From the NCBI RefSeq assembly GCF_000204055.1, contig NW_006768769.1, positions 784,274-848,273 of the forward strand: DNA of 64,000 bases. The letters are read 5' to 3'. The DNA comes from Melampsora larici-populina 98AG31 (taxonomy: Eukaryota > Basidiomycota > Pucciniomycetes > Pucciniales > Melampsoraceae). Of this stretch, positions 62,049 to 64,000 are shown piece by piece. Within the stretch, counting starts at the first letter, position 1. Each line of letters begins with the position of its first letter. The position numbers and the translations under genes are program-made. The notes beneath the pieces are model-generated. The model did not search any database, was not told where the DNA came from, and worked only from the letters and a program-made list of their open reading frames with translations.

Positions 62049-62491
62049 CAGTTGTTCTCAGAAATGTTGGAAAAATCCAACATCTCAAGCTGAGGTCGTG
62101 GTCCCGAGGAGGTGACTTTTTCATGACATGTGTCACGGAAAAGTCATGGCAGCTGTCGAGTGGAGATCAGTGTCCCTTTCACCGACCTCAACTCCCTTGT
62201 GTCCTCTCCATGCCATCCTTCCTCTGATCCTCAACTCGTGTTACAATCCCTTAACCATGAAATCATACGTTTTCACCGTTTTTCTGAAGAGATTGGTCCG
62301 TTAGCCTGGCCATTGGCAAGGTGGGTGTGTGGTCATCGAGGTATGATGGAAAGTAAACAAATTTTCATCTTGAGATACCTGTCAAAATCAAAGTTTTTGT
62401 CAGTGTTTGTATCTGCGTGTCACTGCTCAGCGCACGGACCCCGAGCTCAGCTCGAGATTTTGCATTTTTCCAACATTTCTGAGAACGACTG
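62049..62491. mobile_element. TA-flanked MITE nested in the Tigger-like element
   Basis: Ends CAGTTGTTCTCAGAAATGTT (left) and AACATTTCTGAGAACGACTG (right) are inverted repeats of about 28 bp with TA on both sides (62047-62048, 62492-62493). The interior has no recognised coding region. The ends place it with Tc1/mariner-type elements. Confidence 0.8.
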
Positions 62492-62529
62492 TACATAGAG
62501 GGTTTTGAAGTGTTTGGCAACCTCGACGT

Positions 62530-63870
62530 CTAATTGATTCTTTGCCTCAAACTATTCCCCGGCTATTGCTGAAACAGGTTCTGGATTCTCGCCTCGCAGA
62601 TTCAAAAGCTCAGTAATTGACATTCTGTCAGTTGAACCAAAAATTCCTGCATTCTTGAGTGCTTACTCCTCAAGATCAACATTTGGAATAATTGCTTGGA
62701 GAGTCGCATCTTGATTGGAGGTATGTATATTCCAAATACAAGTTAGATTCCAATACAATGAAAGAAGGCATACAATACACATGCGTGCAATCCCATCTCC
62801 ACCATGTAAGCTAGCCATGCACGCAGCGGTTAAGATATCAAAGGTGTCAAGTTTAGACATTTCCACATGATCCTTGAATCTTTGGAGTGAACAGGAAAGG
62901 AATTGTTGTCAATATTGAGCTTTGAAAGCAGTGATGCTACCTGTGTCCAATGGGTGGACATGTGCAGTGAGATTGGGCTTGAAGAATTCCATTTGGATGT
63001 TCTTCAGAAACCCCTCAGGCACTGAATGACCAGAGAATTTATCAATAAGTAGAAATATGCAATGCCATTTATTTCCAAGTTGATGATCCCAAGATCTGAT
63101 CCATTGTCAAAAGATCTTTGTGTCCATCCACACATTCTTGCTTACATAGTATTTAATTTTTAACGCTTGAGGTGTGAGTTTATCAAAGCAGTGTGGAATT
63201 TTGTATTGACCAATAAAACAGACCACAGTTCCAAGGCAATTGGATCCATTTGGATTACAAGTCAAGAAGACTGTGTCCTTTGAAGCTTTGACCCCATGAC
63301 CTCCTTGTTGTGCAAGGCCTTGGTCAGATGGTAGTCTGAATTATGGAATTGTCAGTTAATATCAATAAGAATGAAATAAAAACAATGATAAACAATTGTG
63401 TGAAAGAAATAAAAAGTTACACATAAAATAGACCAGTCTCATCCATATTGAATATATTGGCTGGGTTGTAGCCAGAAGTGATCACATGTATACATTCACC
63501 TTCACTCTCAACTTTCTCCTGAGAAGCTGAAGCAGCTTCACCATGTTTTTTTGTATTTACATAAGTTGTTTTGCCTGTTGTAACAGTCAAGCCAACTCCC
63601 ACTGAGATTCAGCCAGGAGTTGCTTGGTATACCTTGGAGTCAGGAAAATTCCCGCCATTGTTCCTTGATTTTGTCCCCAGATAATGAAAGGCTGTTTTGA
63701 TTTGCATTCTGAATGTATGTAACAAGAAGTTCATCAACTTCAAGAAATGTGGCATCTTTTGTCCGCATGACACTTGCTAGTCTACTGATGTAGTAAACTT
63801 TTTGCGAATTGCAAGTTCTTGTTTGATCCAAGACCTGATGAGCAGTTGTGTGAGTTTGAGGTGCAGATAG
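62530..63870 (-). pseudogene. DDE_1 (pogo/Tigger) transposase remnant
   Basis: On the minus strand, in order: a CENP-B/Tc5-type HTH part (VDELLVTYIQ...KIKEQWREF, about 63640-63760); NIFNMDETGLFY with catalytic Asp 1 (about 63430); after an intron, GGHGVKASKDTVFLTCNPNGS, GQYKIPHCFDKL, KNVWMDTKIF; then LLIDKFSGHS with Asp 2 (Asn usual after it) and VHPLDTGS with the third Asp (about 62940). One in-frame TGA at 63107-63109 follows KIF. Downstream sequence degrades. Family assignment is certain; activity is unlikely. Confidence 0.8.
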
Positions 63871-64000
63871 AGTGAGGCAAAATGTCTAGCAGTCTTTGAT
63901 TGATTCTTTCCATTGGCATGGTACCAAGAGTGCAACTATACTATACCCGTATCGGTATAGATGGGTATAGTAACGGGTTGTGGTACTATACTGGCTATGA

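Larger units (their letters stand above)
61913..64000 (-). mobile_element. pogo/Tigger-like DDE_1 transposon, continues past the window
   Basis: The left end reads TA then CAGTCAAACCCCTCTAAAGC, as in pogo/Tigger termini. Nearby subterminal words (GGCTACAGAGGGGTTATG, CATAGAGGGTTTT) repeat it. A minus-strand transposase remnant follows. The right terminus is not in the window. A 443-bp MITE (62049-62491) interrupts the subterminal region. Confidence 0.7.

Noticed and set aside
1..64000. tRNA or rRNA genes
   Set aside because: No cloverleaf-compatible or rRNA-like stretch caught my eye by reading; a covariance-model scan would be decisive.

Overview
The window is a stretch of a basidiomycete nuclear genome, most likely a rust fungus (Pucciniales, of the Melampsora/Puccinia kind). 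The reasons are very intron-rich genes with short GT-AG introns (about 50-125 bp), A/T-rich intergenic DNA packed with decayed DNA transposons, and apparent C-to-T decay of transposon copies. The genus is an inference; no species marker is visible. One 100-N scaffold gap lies at 54971-55070.

Layout of the host genes. 1.5-3.0 kb: a repeat protein ending in a J domain (+). 4.0-7.2 kb: two divergent paralogues of unknown function, each about 390 aa with a membrane segment and long helices. 8.6-10.3 kb: a dead hAT transposase. 13.4-18.3 kb: an oligopeptide transporter (OPT family) cut into about 35 exons (-). 19.7-20.9 kb: a secreted protein with a possible double-psi beta-barrel (-). 20.9-26.4 kb: repeats. 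26.5-27.1 kb: a small alpha-kinase-like gene. 27.5-29.6 kb: a decayed Cys-cluster protein gene. 31.6-34.0 kb: an ML-domain/TRP-like (Flc-type) channel (+). 36.4-39.0 kb: ERO1, the ER thiol oxidase (+). 40.5-42.6 kb: a makorin-like CCCH-RING ubiquitin ligase (-). 44.0-44.8 kb: a CACTA-type MITE. 46.0-47.2 kb: a decayed RecQ-like helicase. 49.2-51.0 kb: a 7-bladed lactonase/carboxymuconate-cyclase-like protein (-). For the genes marked below with exon joins, the spliced lengths are exact multiples of three, which supports the models.

The most interesting part is 51.27-64.0 kb, a nest of DNA transposons whose boundaries can be read to the base. A MULE-type element (51280-61863) is flanked by a perfect 9-bp target duplication (TTTTTTAAA) and has long terminal inverted repeats rich in TTTTACAC/GTGTAAAA. 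It encodes one 8-exon protein joining a WRKY-GCM1-like zinc cluster, a MULE-like transposase core and a C19 (ubiquitin-protease-like) cysteine peptidase domain, ending in a basic tail. The left inverted repeat of this element is split by a second transposon (51329-55922) with 86-bp inverted repeats and a TA duplication. That second transposon is a Tc1/mariner (DD34E) element of 4.6 kb, unusually large, and it carries a second, opposite-strand gene of unknown function beside its transposase. Right of the MULE is a pogo/Tigger-like DDE_1 element (61913 to past the window end), itself interrupted by a 443-bp TA-flanked MITE.

The MULE coding region is open apart from two TGA codons, both explicable as TCG-to-TTG changes. 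The copy therefore looks recently silenced by mutation and not long dead. The MULE sits about 300 bp upstream of the lactonase start codon and may have displaced its distal promoter.
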